A DNA stretch of 59,030 nt from an uncultured Desulfosporosinus sp. (GCA_927405585.1 CAKMJS010000016.1:1-59030); one strand, 5' to 3'; shown: positions 36,263 through 45,640, counted from the first letter of the stretch. Numbers and translations are program-made. The notes: generated by a model from the sequence alone, not told the origin.

Positions 36263-36409
36263 GTGCGCAATGGGCTTGCTGCCGTTGGTATTTCAAGAGC
36301 TGCTGTCAGCCGCAACATGCACCTTCTGCGGGAAAACGGGCTGATTGAAATTACCCCCCAACTTACCGATGACGGTGGCAAGCTTGCGAACAAGTATATT
36401 TTAAAGTGA
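36263..36409 (+). CDS. Small winged-helix fragment
   Basis: 48 residues from a GTG with GGAGG 10 nt upstream: VGISRAAVSRNMHLLRENGLIEI looks like the recognition helix and wing of a MarR/Rep-type winged helix, followed by a short C-terminal strand. Too short for a full regulator, so it may be a remnant or a very small DNA-binding protein. Confidence 0.45.
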   Translation: MRNGLAAVGISRAAVSRNMHLLRENGLIEITPQLTDDGGKLANKYILK

Positions 36410-36431
36410 CAGGAGGTGTATATACGGAGCC

Positions 36432-36887
36432 ATGATGAACGGACCGATATGGAAGGGCGTGCTGTTTTCGACTTTGCTCCTTACAGCGGCGGTTTGGGAT
36501 ATCCGAAGGCGTGAGATCCCCGATTGGATACCGCTGCTTATCTTTCTAACAGGTATTCCACAAATGAATCCGCCGACCGCCTTTTCCGGGCTTGTGGTGA
36601 CAGGACTGCCGTATCTTACTGCGGCAGTCCTGTCCTATAAAAGAGAAGGTTTTTCAATAGGCGGCGGCGACATCAAGCTGATGGCCGCCTGCGGCTTTGT
36701 TTTGGGTGTTTGGGGCGGTATCCTTCAAAGTATTGCAGCACTGACCCTTTCCCTTGCCATCGGGTTCGGTATCTGCATTTATCGGGGAACGAAAAAGCTG
36801 AATACCGTCACCCTGCCCCTTGCACCGTTCTTCTGTGCAGGGGGTATCTTTTCTTACGGTGCGCTGCTCTTTAGCGCCGCAATCTAA
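36432..36887 (+). CDS. Type IV prepilin peptidase (A24, TadV/CpaA-like)
   Basis: 151 residues, multi-pass. The catalytic aspartates are seen in VWDIRRREIPD (D23) and SIGGGDIKLM (D80, the GxGD motif). No N-terminal methylase domain, as in TadV/CpaA. It should cut leader peptides of the pseudopilins encoded nearby. Confidence 0.85.
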   Translation: MMNGPIWKGVLFSTLLLTAAVWDIRRREIPDWIPLLIFLTGIPQMNPPTAFSGLVVTGLPYLTAAVLSYKREGFSIGGGDIKLMAACGFVLGVWGGILQSIAALTLSLAIGFGICIYRGTKKLNTVTLPLAPFFCAGGIFSYGALLFSAAI

Positions 36888-36910
36888 AAAAAACAGGAGG
36901 ACTTGCGATT

Positions 36911-37735
36911 ATGAAATTAAGCATTTTCAAAAACAGGACCGTGATCGGCCTGAGCTGCATCATCCTTTCCCTGATCATTTGTTTTGGACTGACGCCGCTT
37001 TGGGGCAGCGCGGTACGCGCCCAAACGGAAATCGTGCGGATTACGGATACCGTCAAAAAGGGCGAGGTGATTACCGCCAATAAGCTGGAAACGGTACAGG
37101 TTGGCGCATACAACCTGCCGAGCAACCTGGTGAAAAACAAAAATGAGGCCATCGGCAAATACGCCGCCGCCGATCTGCAAAAGGGGGATTACATCCTTTC
37201 CACCAAATTATCCGGGACGCCCCTTGCCGAATTTGAATACCTGACCGGGCTTGACGGTACAAAACAGGCCATGTCCATCACCATCAAATCGTTTGCGGCG
37301 GGACTGTCGGGCAAGCTGGAGCTGGGCGACATCATATCCCTGATTTCCGCGAGTTCCGGCAATACGGGGATTATCGTGACACCACCGGAGTTAAAGTATG
37401 TCAAGGTGCTGGCGGTCACGCTGGGCACGGGAGTGGACAAGGAATACAAGGCGAGTGGGGACAAGAGCGGCGACGTGGAAAAGAAACTCCCCGCCACCCT
37501 GACCATGCTGGTAAATTCCGCCCAGGCCAAGGTGCTGGCCGGACTTGAGCAAAACGGAAACCTCCAGGTAACCCTTGTCTATCGCGGGGCAAAGGCCAAT
37601 GCGGATAAATTTTTAACGGCGCAGGATCAGTACTTTGAAACGGGTAAAATCGCAGTTGCCGGCATCATTGAAAGCAGCCCGCTGCCGGAAAAAGCAGAAA
37701 ACGCAGCCCAGGGGGATAACAGCAATGCCAAATAA
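36911..37735 (+). CDS. CpaB/RcpC-like SAF-domain protein
   Basis: 274 residues with an N-terminal signal anchor (VIGLSCIILSLIICFGL). A SAF-like region follows (ITDTVKKGEVITANKLETVQVG, YAAADLQKGDYILSTKL), as in CpaB/RcpC pilus assembly proteins of Tad systems. It is exported and probably works outside the membrane. It overlaps the next gene by 11 nt. Confidence 0.75.
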   Translation: MKLSIFKNRTVIGLSCIILSLIICFGLTPLWGSAVRAQTEIVRITDTVKKGEVITANKLETVQVGAYNLPSNLVKNKNEAIGKYAAADLQKGDYILSTKLSGTPLAEFEYLTGLDGTKQAMSITIKSFAAGLSGKLELGDIISLISASSGNTGIIVTPPELKYVKVLAVTLGTGVDKEYKASGDKSGDVEKKLPATLTMLVNSAQAKVLAGLEQNGNLQVTLVYRGAKANADKFLTAQDQYFETGKIAVAGIIESSPLPEKAENAAQGDNSNAK

Positions 37736-38477
37736 GGGAAAGCAGATTCTGGCGGTCTGGGGCAGCCCGTCCAGCGGCAAAACCGTAACGGCTGTGAAAA
37801 TCGCAAGGGAGTTGTCCCTGAACAGGAAAAATGTGGCGGTGGTTTTTTGCGACGCGGTGTGCCCCGCCCTGCCCACTGTGCTGAAAACCAAGAAGCTGGT
37901 GGAGGGCTCCCTCGGCGAAGTGCTGTCCGCACCCAACGTAACGCAGGAGCTTATCTTGAAAAACTCTGTATGCCCTGCCAAAAATTCGTATCTCAGCTTT
38001 CTCGGCTACAAGGCGGGAGAAAATGTCTTTACCTACGCGGAATATGCGAAGGAACGCGCGGTGGACCTGCTGGTGCTGCTGCGCCATATTGCCGACTGTG
38101 TGGTGGTGGACTGCACAAGCAGTCTCACCGACAGCATCCTGTCCACGGCGGCCCTGGAGGTGGCCGACGCGGTACTGCGGCTGGGAAGCTGTGATTTAAA
38201 AGGCGTGTCCTACTTCATGTCCAGCCTGCCCCTCATTGCCGACCGCCGGTTCAAACCGGAGAAGCACATCAGGGTGCTGTCCAATGTAAAGTCCCGGCAG
38301 GATTCGGGCGGGTACGAAAACGCCTACGGTGGCGTTTCCTACAAACTGCCCCATGTGGATGCCATCGAGGAACAGTTTTATTCTCTTTCCCTGCTGGACG
38401 GTCTTTCCGGCAAAGAGGCAAAAGCGTATGAGTTCGTTATCCGGGAAATTGCAGAGGGGGTGTTTGGAAATGGCTAA
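37725..38477 (+). CDS. CpaE/TadZ-like MinD-family ATPase
   Basis: 250 residues from the ATG inside the previous gene. Nucleotide loop WGSPSSGKTVTAVKIA (12-27). DCVVVDCTSSLTDS fits the Walker B region of MinD-type proteins. In Tad systems such proteins localise the pilus. It overlaps CpaF by 8 nt. Confidence 0.75.
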   Translation: MPNKGKQILAVWGSPSSGKTVTAVKIARELSLNRKNVAVVFCDAVCPALPTVLKTKKLVEGSLGEVLSAPNVTQELILKNSVCPAKNSYLSFLGYKAGENVFTYAEYAKERAVDLLVLLRHIADCVVVDCTSSLTDSILSTAALEVADAVLRLGSCDLKGVSYFMSSLPLIADRRFKPEKHIRVLSNVKSRQDSGGYENAYGGVSYKLPHVDAIEEQFYSLSLLDGLSGKEAKAYEFVIREIAEGVFGNG

Positions 38478-39822
38478 GAACATCGGCCTTTTCTTCAACA
38501 CGGCAAAGCACCAAAAGCCGTTTTCTGAGGTGCTGCAGGAGGTGCAGGAATACATCTCCAGCAAGTATGCCACCGTGATTGCGGGTAATCCGGCGGAGCA
38601 AAAACAGCAGATCATCGCCTACATCTCCAAGTACCTGACCGATTACAGCCTGGGTGTGGAGGGCTTGACGCCGGATGAGCTTGTGGAAAGGCTCTACAGT
38701 GAAATGGCAGAGTTTTCGTTTTTGACTCCCTACCTTTTTGCCACCAATATTGAGGAAATTAACATCAATTCCTGGAAGGACGTAAAAATCACCTATTCCG
38801 ACGGCAGAGTGGTTCCATCCGATGAAAAATTCAACAGCCCCGAACATGCCGTTGATGTGGTGCGGCGTCTTCTGCATAAATCCGGTATGATTCTGGACCA
38901 TTCGCAGCCTGCTGTCGTAGGGCATTTGAGCAACAAAATCCGCATCACCGTCCTGGGCAACCCGCTGACCGACCATGGCAAGGGGGTTGCGGCTTCCATC
39001 CGGATTGTCAACCCGCAGAAACTGGCGCGGGAGGACTTTATCCGCAATGGGACCTCCACCGCCGAAATGCTGGACTTTTTAAGCATCTGCCTGCGGTACG
39101 GCCTTTCCATGTGCGTCACCGGTTCCACGGGCAGTGGAAAAACCACGCTAATGAGCTGGCTTTTGTCCACCATTCCCGATGATAAGCGTGTGTTTACGAT
39201 TGAAAACGGCTGTCGTGAATTCGACCTGGTTAAAGAGGACGAAAACGGCCATGTGGTCAATAACGTGGTGCATACCGTCACCCGGTATTCCGAGGAGAAA
39301 AGGCAGAATATCGACCAGGAAAAACTGCTGGAGTATGCCCTGACCTGCAATCCCGACGTGGTGTGCGTGGGCGAAATGAAATCAGCCGAAGCGTTTGCGG
39401 CGCAGGAGGCGGCCCGGACCGGTCACGCCGTCATTACCACTACCCACGCCAATAGCTGCAATGCCACCTACTACCGCATGGTGACGCTTTGCACGCAAAA
39501 ATACGACCTGGGCGATCGGACGCTGTATAACCTTGTCACCGAGGCGTTCCCCATTGTCCTGTTTGTAAAAAAGCTGGAGGACAGCTCAAGGAAGTGCATG
39601 GAAATAACAGAATGTGAGATTTTGCCGGACGGAGAAAGAAAGATTCATACGCTTTTCCGCTATCACGTTGCGGAGAATGCGATGGTGGGCGGCAAGGTAA
39701 GCGTCCGCGGGGAATTCCAGAGGGTGAACACCCTGTCCGAGAGCTTGCAGAAAAGGCTGCTGGAAAACGGGATGCCGGTGAGCCTTCTGAACAAAATCAC
39801 GAAAGGAGACGATGCTGCATGA
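38470..39822 (+). CDS. cpaF: CpaF/TadA secretion ATPase
   Basis: 450 residues of the type II/IV secretion ATPase family: Walker A GSTGSGKTT (218-226), Walker B region NPDVVCVGEMKSAEAF, and the His box TTTHANSCNATYYR. The N-terminal FSFLTPYLFATNIEEININ region is typical of CpaF. It powers pilus assembly across the membrane with TadB/TadC. Confidence 0.9.
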   Translation: MAKNIGLFFNTAKHQKPFSEVLQEVQEYISSKYATVIAGNPAEQKQQIIAYISKYLTDYSLGVEGLTPDELVERLYSEMAEFSFLTPYLFATNIEEININSWKDVKITYSDGRVVPSDEKFNSPEHAVDVVRRLLHKSGMILDHSQPAVVGHLSNKIRITVLGNPLTDHGKGVAASIRIVNPQKLAREDFIRNGTSTAEMLDFLSICLRYGLSMCVTGSTGSGKTTLMSWLLSTIPDDKRVFTIENGCREFDLVKEDENGHVVNNVVHTVTRYSEEKRQNIDQEKLLEYALTCNPDVVCVGEMKSAEAFAAQEAARTGHAVITTTHANSCNATYYRMVTLCTQKYDLGDRTLYNLVTEAFPIVLFVKKLEDSSRKCMEITECEILPDGERKIHTLFRYHVAENAMVGGKVSVRGEFQRVNTLSESLQKRLLENGMPVSLLNKITKGDDAA

Positions 39823-40748
39823 CATTTCTCATTATGCTGGCGTTCATCGGCCTGATCGCTGGTAGTTTCCTGCTTCTGAGGCTTTCCCCCTTTGAGTTTG
39901 CCGAAAGCATCATCAGGCCGCTGCAAAGCCGGAAAAAACCCATCGGAAAGCAGATTGAGGAAGCAAAATTTTCCAGGCAGGCACGGGGCATTCGTAAGAC
40001 CATCCAAGAAACCAAAGAAGTGCTGGCGCTCACAGGCAAAAGCACAAAATTTGGAGCTTTGTGCGTCCTTTCCTTTTTCCTGCTTGTGGTTGGCGTACTG
40101 GTTTCCCTGCTGATGGAAAATTTCTTTATGGTGCCCGTGGCGGCGGCGGGGATGGCGCTGCTGCCTTTCTGGTACATCCTGTTCACGTCTCACTCCTATA
40201 AAAAGCAGATGAACGCCGAGCTGGAAACCGCCTTGTCCATCATTACCACCTCCTACATCCGAAATGAGAGCGTCATCACGGCGGTGGAGGAAAACCTCAG
40301 CTATTTGAACCCGCCGGTCGCGGATGTTTTCCAGGGCTTTCTTGCCGACACCAAATTGATCAGCGTCAATGTGAAGCAGGCCCTTCAAGCCATGAAGCCC
40401 CGGCTGAACAACGATGTGTTCCATGAGTGGCTGGACGCCATGACCGCCTGCCAGGAGGATAAAACCTTGAAAACCACATTGACCCCTATAATTTCAAAGC
40501 TGTCAGACGTGCGGGTGGTATCGGCGGAGCTGGATTATATGATGTATGAGCCCTTAAAGGAGTTTATCACGATGGCGCTGCTGCTGGTCGGCAACATACC
40601 GTTAATCTATTTTCTCAACAAGGACTGGTACTCCGCGCTGGTTGACACGTCCTTCGGCAAGGCGATCCTGGCAGTCTGCGGTGCAGTGATCTTCGTGTCC
40701 CTGGCCGCGGTGATCAGGCTGACAAAGCCGGTTGAATATAAGCGATAA
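39819..40748 (+). CDS. TadB-like type II secretion F-domain protein
   Basis: 309 residues with N-terminal, central and C-terminal membrane helices, and a cytosolic T2SF domain (ETALSIITTSYIRNESVITAVEENL, EWLDAMTACQED). The start overlaps CpaF by 4 nt. It forms the inner-membrane platform with the next gene product. Confidence 0.8.
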   Translation: MTFLIMLAFIGLIAGSFLLLRLSPFEFAESIIRPLQSRKKPIGKQIEEAKFSRQARGIRKTIQETKEVLALTGKSTKFGALCVLSFFLLVVGVLVSLLMENFFMVPVAAAGMALLPFWYILFTSHSYKKQMNAELETALSIITTSYIRNESVITAVEENLSYLNPPVADVFQGFLADTKLISVNVKQALQAMKPRLNNDVFHEWLDAMTACQEDKTLKTTLTPIISKLSDVRVVSAELDYMMYEPLKEFITMALLLVGNIPLIYFLNKDWYSALVDTSFGKAILAVCGAVIFVSLAAVIRLTKPVEYKR

Positions 40749-40774
40749 TAAAATTCTGAAATGAGGTGAAACCC

Positions 40775-41647
40775 TTGTATGCCATTCTATTTTTCTTCGT
40801 CCTGTTCTTCGCGGCAGGGGCGTATCTTGTCCTTGCCGACGTATTGAAGCTGCCGACCCTTGCAACTACAAAGGCGGTCTTGACGGTGGCAAGGCAGGAT
40901 AAAAAACAGACCATGAACCTTGAAACAGTTGTCTTTGAGCTTTCATCCAGGTTTTCCGGGCTTATCAGACTGGATGGCTACAAGCGCCGCAAGCTGGAGG
41001 CCGCTTTGAAATCCGCGGGGATGAAGCTGACTCCCGAAACCTATATCACCAGGGCCTGGGTAAAGGCAGGGCTGATAGCGCTTTTGATTTTCCCGTTGCT
41101 GCCCATCTTCCCGATTTTATGCCCTGTCGTTTTGTTTCTGGCGGTGGCGGTCTTTTTCAGGGAGCAGCGGGTGGCCGACGAAATTGTGAGACAGAAACGT
41201 GAAAGGATTGAATATGAGCTGCCGAGGTTCGTTTCTACCGTTTCCCAGGAGCTAAAGGTTTCCCGCGATGTGCTGTCCATTTTGAATTCCTATCAAAAGA
41301 ATGCGGGGGAGAGCTTTCGTCAGGAGCTTGAAATCACCATCGCCGACATGAAATCAGGCAATGAGGAAACGGCGCTGACAAGATTGGAGGCAAGAATCGG
41401 GAGCACCATGCTGTCCGATGTGGTTCGGGGGCTTATTTCCGTCAAGCGTGGCGACAACGGCGCAGTCTACTTTGAAATGTTGAGCCACGATTTTAAGCTG
41501 CTGGAATTGCAGCGGCTGAAGCTCATCGCCATGAAGCAGCCGGGCAAGGTGCGGAAGTATTCCTTCTTTTTGCTGGGCTGCTTTCTCCTGATGTATCTCG
41601 GCGTTCTTGGGTATGAAATTATGAACGCCTTTGGAAAGCTGTTTTAG
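40775..41647 (+). CDS. TadC-like type II secretion F-domain protein
   Basis: 290 residues from a TTG 6 nt after GAGGTG. Membrane helices lie at the N-terminus, at ~95-130 and at the C-terminus. A T2SF domain contains LPRFVSTVSQELKVSRDVLSI and SDVVRGLISVKRGDN. It is the usual partner of TadB. Confidence 0.8.
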   Translation: MYAILFFFVLFFAAGAYLVLADVLKLPTLATTKAVLTVARQDKKQTMNLETVVFELSSRFSGLIRLDGYKRRKLEAALKSAGMKLTPETYITRAWVKAGLIALLIFPLLPIFPILCPVVLFLAVAVFFREQRVADEIVRQKRERIEYELPRFVSTVSQELKVSRDVLSILNSYQKNAGESFRQELEITIADMKSGNEETALTRLEARIGSTMLSDVVRGLISVKRGDNGAVYFEMLSHDFKLLELQRLKLIAMKQPGKVRKYSFFLLGCFLLMYLGVLGYEIMNAFGKLF

Positions 41648-41659
41648 GGAGGTGGAGCC

Positions 41660-42055
41660 ATGCTAAAAGTGCTTAAATCCAGAAGCGGAAAAGGATATAT
41701 TGATGCGGTCGTGGTGGTCCTTGCGGTAATGATGGTACTTGCTCTGGTGGTCAGGGTTGCGCCGGTGTTTGTTGCTAAACAGCAGCTTGACACCTTTGCG
41801 GCGGAGCTTTGCCGCACGGCTGAAATCGCCGGGCGCGTGGGGAGCGAAACCACGGCACGAGCCAACCGGCTTAAAGATGAAACCGGCCTGGACCCGGCCA
41901 TCAGTTGGTCGAAAACCGGCAACATTCAGTTGAACGAAGAATTTACCGTAACACTTACCACCACGGTTAATATCGGTTTATTCGGTGATTTTTCTTCCTT
42001 CCCCATTACCCTGACCGCGAAGGCAACGGGCGTATCGGAGGTGTATCACAAATAA
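41660..42055 (+). CDS. DUF4320-like pseudopilin
   Basis: 131 residues. A 12-residue basic leader ends RSGKG, followed by YIDAVVVVLAVMMVLALVV, so the hydrophobic helix begins right at a prepilin-like cleavage point (G12/Y13, Asp at +3). The beta-rich C-terminus is exposed. It sits exactly where Tad minor pilins are encoded. Confidence 0.75.
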   Translation: MLKVLKSRSGKGYIDAVVVVLAVMMVLALVVRVAPVFVAKQQLDTFAAELCRTAEIAGRVGSETTARANRLKDETGLDPAISWSKTGNIQLNEEFTVTLTTTVNIGLFGDFSSFPITLTAKATGVSEVYHK

Positions 42056-42600
42056 TGGCAAGAATAAAGAAAACTCTCCGGCACACCTCCGGCAATTCTG
42101 CCCCTTTGACACTGGCGATTGTCCTTGTCGTGATTATCCTGTCCTGCGCGGTCTTTGAATATATGCGGCTGATGGTCATAGCAAGCGGTGTGCGGGACGC
42201 GGTTCAGTCCGCGGTGATTGACGTTGCCACCGAGAATTGGGACGACGCCTACAACGGACTGCGCGAGGGCTACAGCGGAGGCTATACCTTGAGCGGGACG
42301 GATTGGGTGGTTAAGCTGGACAGCGGGGATGTGTACTCCCGCCTGGAAAGCACCTTGGGCGTAAAAAATGAAAACTCAAAATATGTAAAATACACAGGCT
42401 CCGATGTGGAATACACATTGTCCAGTCTTTCCGTCAGTATGCAGAACGCGCCTCTTGCCCCGGCCAGCACCGGTGGCATCTCCCAGCTATCGGCGACGGG
42501 GACGGTGGATGTGGAAGTGCCCCTATCCTTTGGATGGGGGCATCTTCCATCCTTAAAAATTACCATGAAGCTGAAAGGAGGATTTACACCAAAATTCTAG
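42055..42600 (+). CDS. TadE-like pseudopilin
   Basis: 181 residues. A short basic leader (ARIKKTLRHTSGNS) precedes the helix LTLAIVLVVIILSCAVFEY. A larger Ser/Gly-rich exported domain follows. The layout is that of TadE/TadF pseudopilins. Its ATG overlaps the previous stop. Confidence 0.7.
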   Translation: MARIKKTLRHTSGNSAPLTLAIVLVVIILSCAVFEYMRLMVIASGVRDAVQSAVIDVATENWDDAYNGLREGYSGGYTLSGTDWVVKLDSGDVYSRLESTLGVKNENSKYVKYTGSDVEYTLSSLSVSMQNAPLAPASTGGISQLSATGTVDVEVPLSFGWGHLPSLKITMKLKGGFTPKF

Positions 42601-42649
42601 AAGGATTGTGCATTTTAACCCCGTAGGATGGGAAAATTATAGGACTAAT

Positions 42650-42685
42650 GGCCGCTAGACGCGGCCTAAATGGTAATGGTATAAT
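42650..42685 (+). promoter_or_regulatory. Hairpin and extended -10 promoter candidate
   Basis: GGCCGC-TAGAC-GCGGCC forms a 6-bp hairpin. Fourteen nt later TGGTATAAT is an extended -10 element, 58 nt before the next gene. It could restart transcription within the long operon. No good -35 box. Confidence 0.4.
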
Positions 42686-42742
42686 ATGTATGAAAATATA
42701 CTTCGATTTTTATAGACAAACCCTATGAAGGAGGTTAATCTT

Positions 42743-43309
42743 ATGAGCAAATTAAGTGCCAAAACCCAAAAGAGGCTGTTGGTTTCAGGACTTGCCGCCC
42801 TATGTGTCGTTCTGGTCATCGCCGTTTCCTCCTTTGTCGGAGGTAGCAGTGAAAAGGATAAATCAAATATCGCAAATAACATAAGCAATAACGTAACAGT
42901 GGATGATATAAAAACCGACGACAAGGCCGGGGTATCCGTTCCCAATATTACGTCACCCACCAACGGGACGGAAAGCCAGACATCAAGCAATGTAGTCCTC
43001 GATATCGGCAAGCAGCAGGACGTTGAAGTACCGATTGCAGCAACCCCACAAAAACCGGCTGAACCGGAAAAACCAGTGGTCAAGGATGCAGGTGCCCTGA
43101 AAAATCCCGATACGCCGCCTGTCTATGATAAAGAGCAGACCACTGTGGAGAAAAAGAGCAGCGAACCTAAAAGTGGGGACAAAAAGGACGGTAAGGTATA
43201 TATCCCCGGCTTTGGATGGGTAACAGATGAAGGCGGAGGCAGCAAGGGTGTAATAGTTGGCAACGAAGGTGACAAGCTAACAGGAAACAAAGTTGGTAAG
43301 ATGGATTGA
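42743..43309 (+). CDS. Membrane-anchored ICE protein, unknown
   Basis: 188 residues from the ATG after GAAGGAGG. One N-terminal helix (LLVSGLAALCVVLVIAVSSF), then a long Pro/Lys/Asp-rich extracytoplasmic tail of low complexity (NKSEPKSG-type repeats). Probably a stalk or linker in the envelope that works with the next, secreted protein. A terminator follows. Confidence 0.6.
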   Translation: MSKLSAKTQKRLLVSGLAALCVVLVIAVSSFVGGSSEKDKSNIANNISNNVTVDDIKTDDKAGVSVPNITSPTNGTESQTSSNVVLDIGKQQDVEVPIAATPQKPAEPEKPVVKDAGALKNPDTPPVYDKEQTTVEKKSSEPKSGDKKDGKVYIPGFGWVTDEGGGSKGVIVGNEGDKLTGNKVGKMD

Positions 43310-43330
43310 ATATAGCCGTAATAAATCGTT

Positions 43331-43367
43331 GGAGTATGGTATAAAAAGCCATACTCCTTTTTATTTT
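43331..43367 (+). terminator. Intrinsic terminator
   Basis: GGAGTATGG / CCATACTCC, a perfect 9-bp stem, then TTTTTATTTT. Confidence 0.85.
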
Positions 43368-43383
43368 GACTGGAGGTGCTCAT

Positions 43384-45111
43384 TTGAAAAGAATTATGTC
43401 CTTCATACTATGCCTTGTGCTGCTTTTCTGCTTTTCGCCAATGGTCGCTCGTGCCGATACGGGCGGTAGTGGAAATATTGATGGAGGTGGCGGCGGTCTT
43501 GGAGGAGGAAGTGATGAAAACTATTGGAACGGCGGTAATGACGGGGTTCGTGTAACGGTTGTCAATGCGAATACGGGTTCGCCTGCAACAGTATCTATTG
43601 ACATCACTAATATAACGCCAACAGTACAGTATCATTTTGGAAAGATCAGTAAAATCCAATACCAAAATGGGACATCATTGTCGCTTGAAACAAACACATA
43701 CACGTATGCAAATCCATCTATAGAAATGCCGAGAATTGTTAGCACGGATGGTAGCGTTAATATTGACGCAATTAAAGCATATTTTTGTGATGAAATTATT
43801 GTCCGCTATGTTTCTCAACTTACAGGGATTGAATACCAGTCCCTCATTAGCGGAGAATACAAACTCTTCTTAGAGCCGATTGCCTATTTTACTTTTCAAG
43901 GGCTGAAAATAGCCATGACCGCAACGGAAGCCGCCATGTACGACAATTTACTAAGCGGTAGTCTGGGCTCCAAGATGGGCTCTTTGACCCACAAAAACCT
44001 GCCTTTATCGATGTTTCTGGAAACCCCGGACCTGGGTTTTACCGCCTATTCCGGCGCAACGGGCCAAAACCAGTCTAACGATACCATTATCGCCTGTCTC
44101 GGACTGGGCATCGTGCGGTTTGCCGGACAACCCCCAACCCCGGCTCCTGAGACAAGCTATGATTACGAATACAGGGTTGATACCGATGTCATCACCCCGG
44201 TCACGCTCTATGCTTCAGGGGAAATCAACCCCGACAGTCCCGCAAAAGTGACTTTCAGGATCAAGGGCAGTACGTACACCGTCAGCAATATCGTTATACC
44301 CGCAGGCGAAAGCCAGCTTGTGTGGTGCAAATGGCACACGCCTTCCAGCCCAGATGAAATTACTATTACGGTAAGCAGTACAAAAGGCACATTAAGCCAG
44401 ACTTCGATACAAGCAAAGATTATTCGCTTGGACGAAAATGAGCCGCCGAATCCCGTGGCAACTGACAGGAACGACGATTTTTCGACAGTCAGTATTCCGC
44501 CAAGGGAATTGAAGACCTCGGCCTCTTGGGGTGTCTGGTGGGCGCAATGGCATCCCTATTGGGTATGGATATCCCATTGGGTGTGGGTTGGCGGTGAGGA
44601 CGGAAGCTGGGAAGATCATGGCTGGTGGGAGGACCACGGCTGGTATGATTTTTTCAGAGACAACTATTTCGCATCCCTTTCCGGCAGTATGAGCCTTTTG
44701 CCGGATGATAAAGTGCCCACCGCCAGCGGCAGCACTATGAAATCGGGCTATGGAGTAAAAACCACCGTCAATGCACAGTTTACAACCAACGCGCCGTCCT
44801 CCCATGTGACGGGTGCGCAGACGGCGACAGCCTATTTTCCTGAATTCCATTACAAGGATTACTGGCGCTTGCTGGACCGGACTGCAAACGGATACTCCGC
44901 GCAGTTTCAGTTTAAGACAAACAGGTATTCCACCTACAACCGCAGGGTGCATTTTCTTCCGATTTGGTATCCCAACGGACAATACACGGTGGATACCTAC
45001 ATCCAGGACGCCTGGACCCCTGCCGGTATGCTCTCAATCAGCATAAGGGATGATGTAAGCATTTCCGGCTCACTCTATGACGATTGGCACCTTGCGCCCC
45101 TTAACCCATAA
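43384..45111 (+). CDS. Large secreted protein with Trp/His-rich belt
   Basis: 575 residues from a TTG after GGAGGTG. A signal peptide (RIMSFILCLVLLFCFSPMVARAD) is followed by a Gly-rich spacer (GGGGGLGGGS) and beta-rich regions. Near residues 380-425 lies a striking Trp/His/Asp segment (SWGVWWAQWHPYWVWISHW, then WEDHGWWEDHGWYDFF). No sortase motif or membrane anchor. Encoded at the end of the pilus block, it is a candidate tip adhesin or surface-contact protein (inference). Confidence 0.65.
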   Translation: MKRIMSFILCLVLLFCFSPMVARADTGGSGNIDGGGGGLGGGSDENYWNGGNDGVRVTVVNANTGSPATVSIDITNITPTVQYHFGKISKIQYQNGTSLSLETNTYTYANPSIEMPRIVSTDGSVNIDAIKAYFCDEIIVRYVSQLTGIEYQSLISGEYKLFLEPIAYFTFQGLKIAMTATEAAMYDNLLSGSLGSKMGSLTHKNLPLSMFLETPDLGFTAYSGATGQNQSNDTIIACLGLGIVRFAGQPPTPAPETSYDYEYRVDTDVITPVTLYASGEINPDSPAKVTFRIKGSTYTVSNIVIPAGESQLVWCKWHTPSSPDEITITVSSTKGTLSQTSIQAKIIRLDENEPPNPVATDRNDDFSTVSIPPRELKTSASWGVWWAQWHPYWVWISHWVWVGGEDGSWEDHGWWEDHGWYDFFRDNYFASLSGSMSLLPDDKVPTASGSTMKSGYGVKTTVNAQFTTNAPSSHVTGAQTATAYFPEFHYKDYWRLLDRTANGYSAQFQFKTNRYSTYNRRVHFLPIWYPNGQYTVDTYIQDAWTPAGMLSISIRDDVSISGSLYDDWHLAPLNP

Positions 45112-45136
45112 GTACGGAAGGAGGTTTTTTATTTTT

Positions 45137-45589
45137 ATGGAAAACAAAACGGAACTAAAAAAACTTCGTGTTTTGATTGTAGAGCCTGAAAAGCCGCCTT
45201 ATGTTGCTGAAATTGAAAACAATCTCCGGTCCTTGCAGGAGATTGTGGGCGTAAATATACAGTATGTCGAACTTGACAGAGACACCTTCTTCTACTGCAA
45301 TGAGGAAGGCAAGCTGTTGAGGCTTCCAGGAAATCGCAAGCTGGATAACGGTGATATTGTGGCGGGGACTTTTATCATCTGCCGTGAAGATGGAACAGGT
45401 GAAGAAGCTTCTCTTACGGATGAACAAATCGAAAAATACATGCGACGATTTAGGGAGCCGGAATTATATACTGTCCAAGAGGTCGAGGACGCGAACTATG
45501 TCAGTGTTAAATCTTACAATAGCAGTGACGACTTCTTGAAGGCTCTTTATAATGACGAAGATGAGGACGAAGACGAAATGGAGCTATAA
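45137..45589 (+). CDS. DUF3846-like protein with acidic tail
   Basis: 150 residues. KKLRVLIVEPEKPPYVAEIENNL and GKLLRLPGNRKLDNGDIVAGTFIIC match the DUF3846 pattern also seen inside the giant polyprotein. The tail is DEDEDEMEL. GGAGG lies 11 nt before the ATG. Function unknown; the double occurrence in one ICE suggests a common partner. Confidence 0.7.
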   Translation: MENKTELKKLRVLIVEPEKPPYVAEIENNLRSLQEIVGVNIQYVELDRDTFFYCNEEGKLLRLPGNRKLDNGDIVAGTFIICREDGTGEEASLTDEQIEKYMRRFREPELYTVQEVEDANYVSVKSYNSSDDFLKALYNDEDEDEDEMEL

Positions 45590-45604
45590 TAAGCAGGGCT
45601 TTCG

Positions 45605-45640
45605 GGGCTGTACCTAAACGGGTGCAGCTCTTTTTTTATC
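45605..45640 (+). terminator. Intrinsic terminator
   Basis: GGGGCTGTACC pairs with GGGTGCAGCTC (one G-T pair), then 7 Ts. After it, 45667-45735 carries a stopless remnant tail (GIQEIEESEVEMA) that holds the ribosome site of the next gene. Confidence 0.7.
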
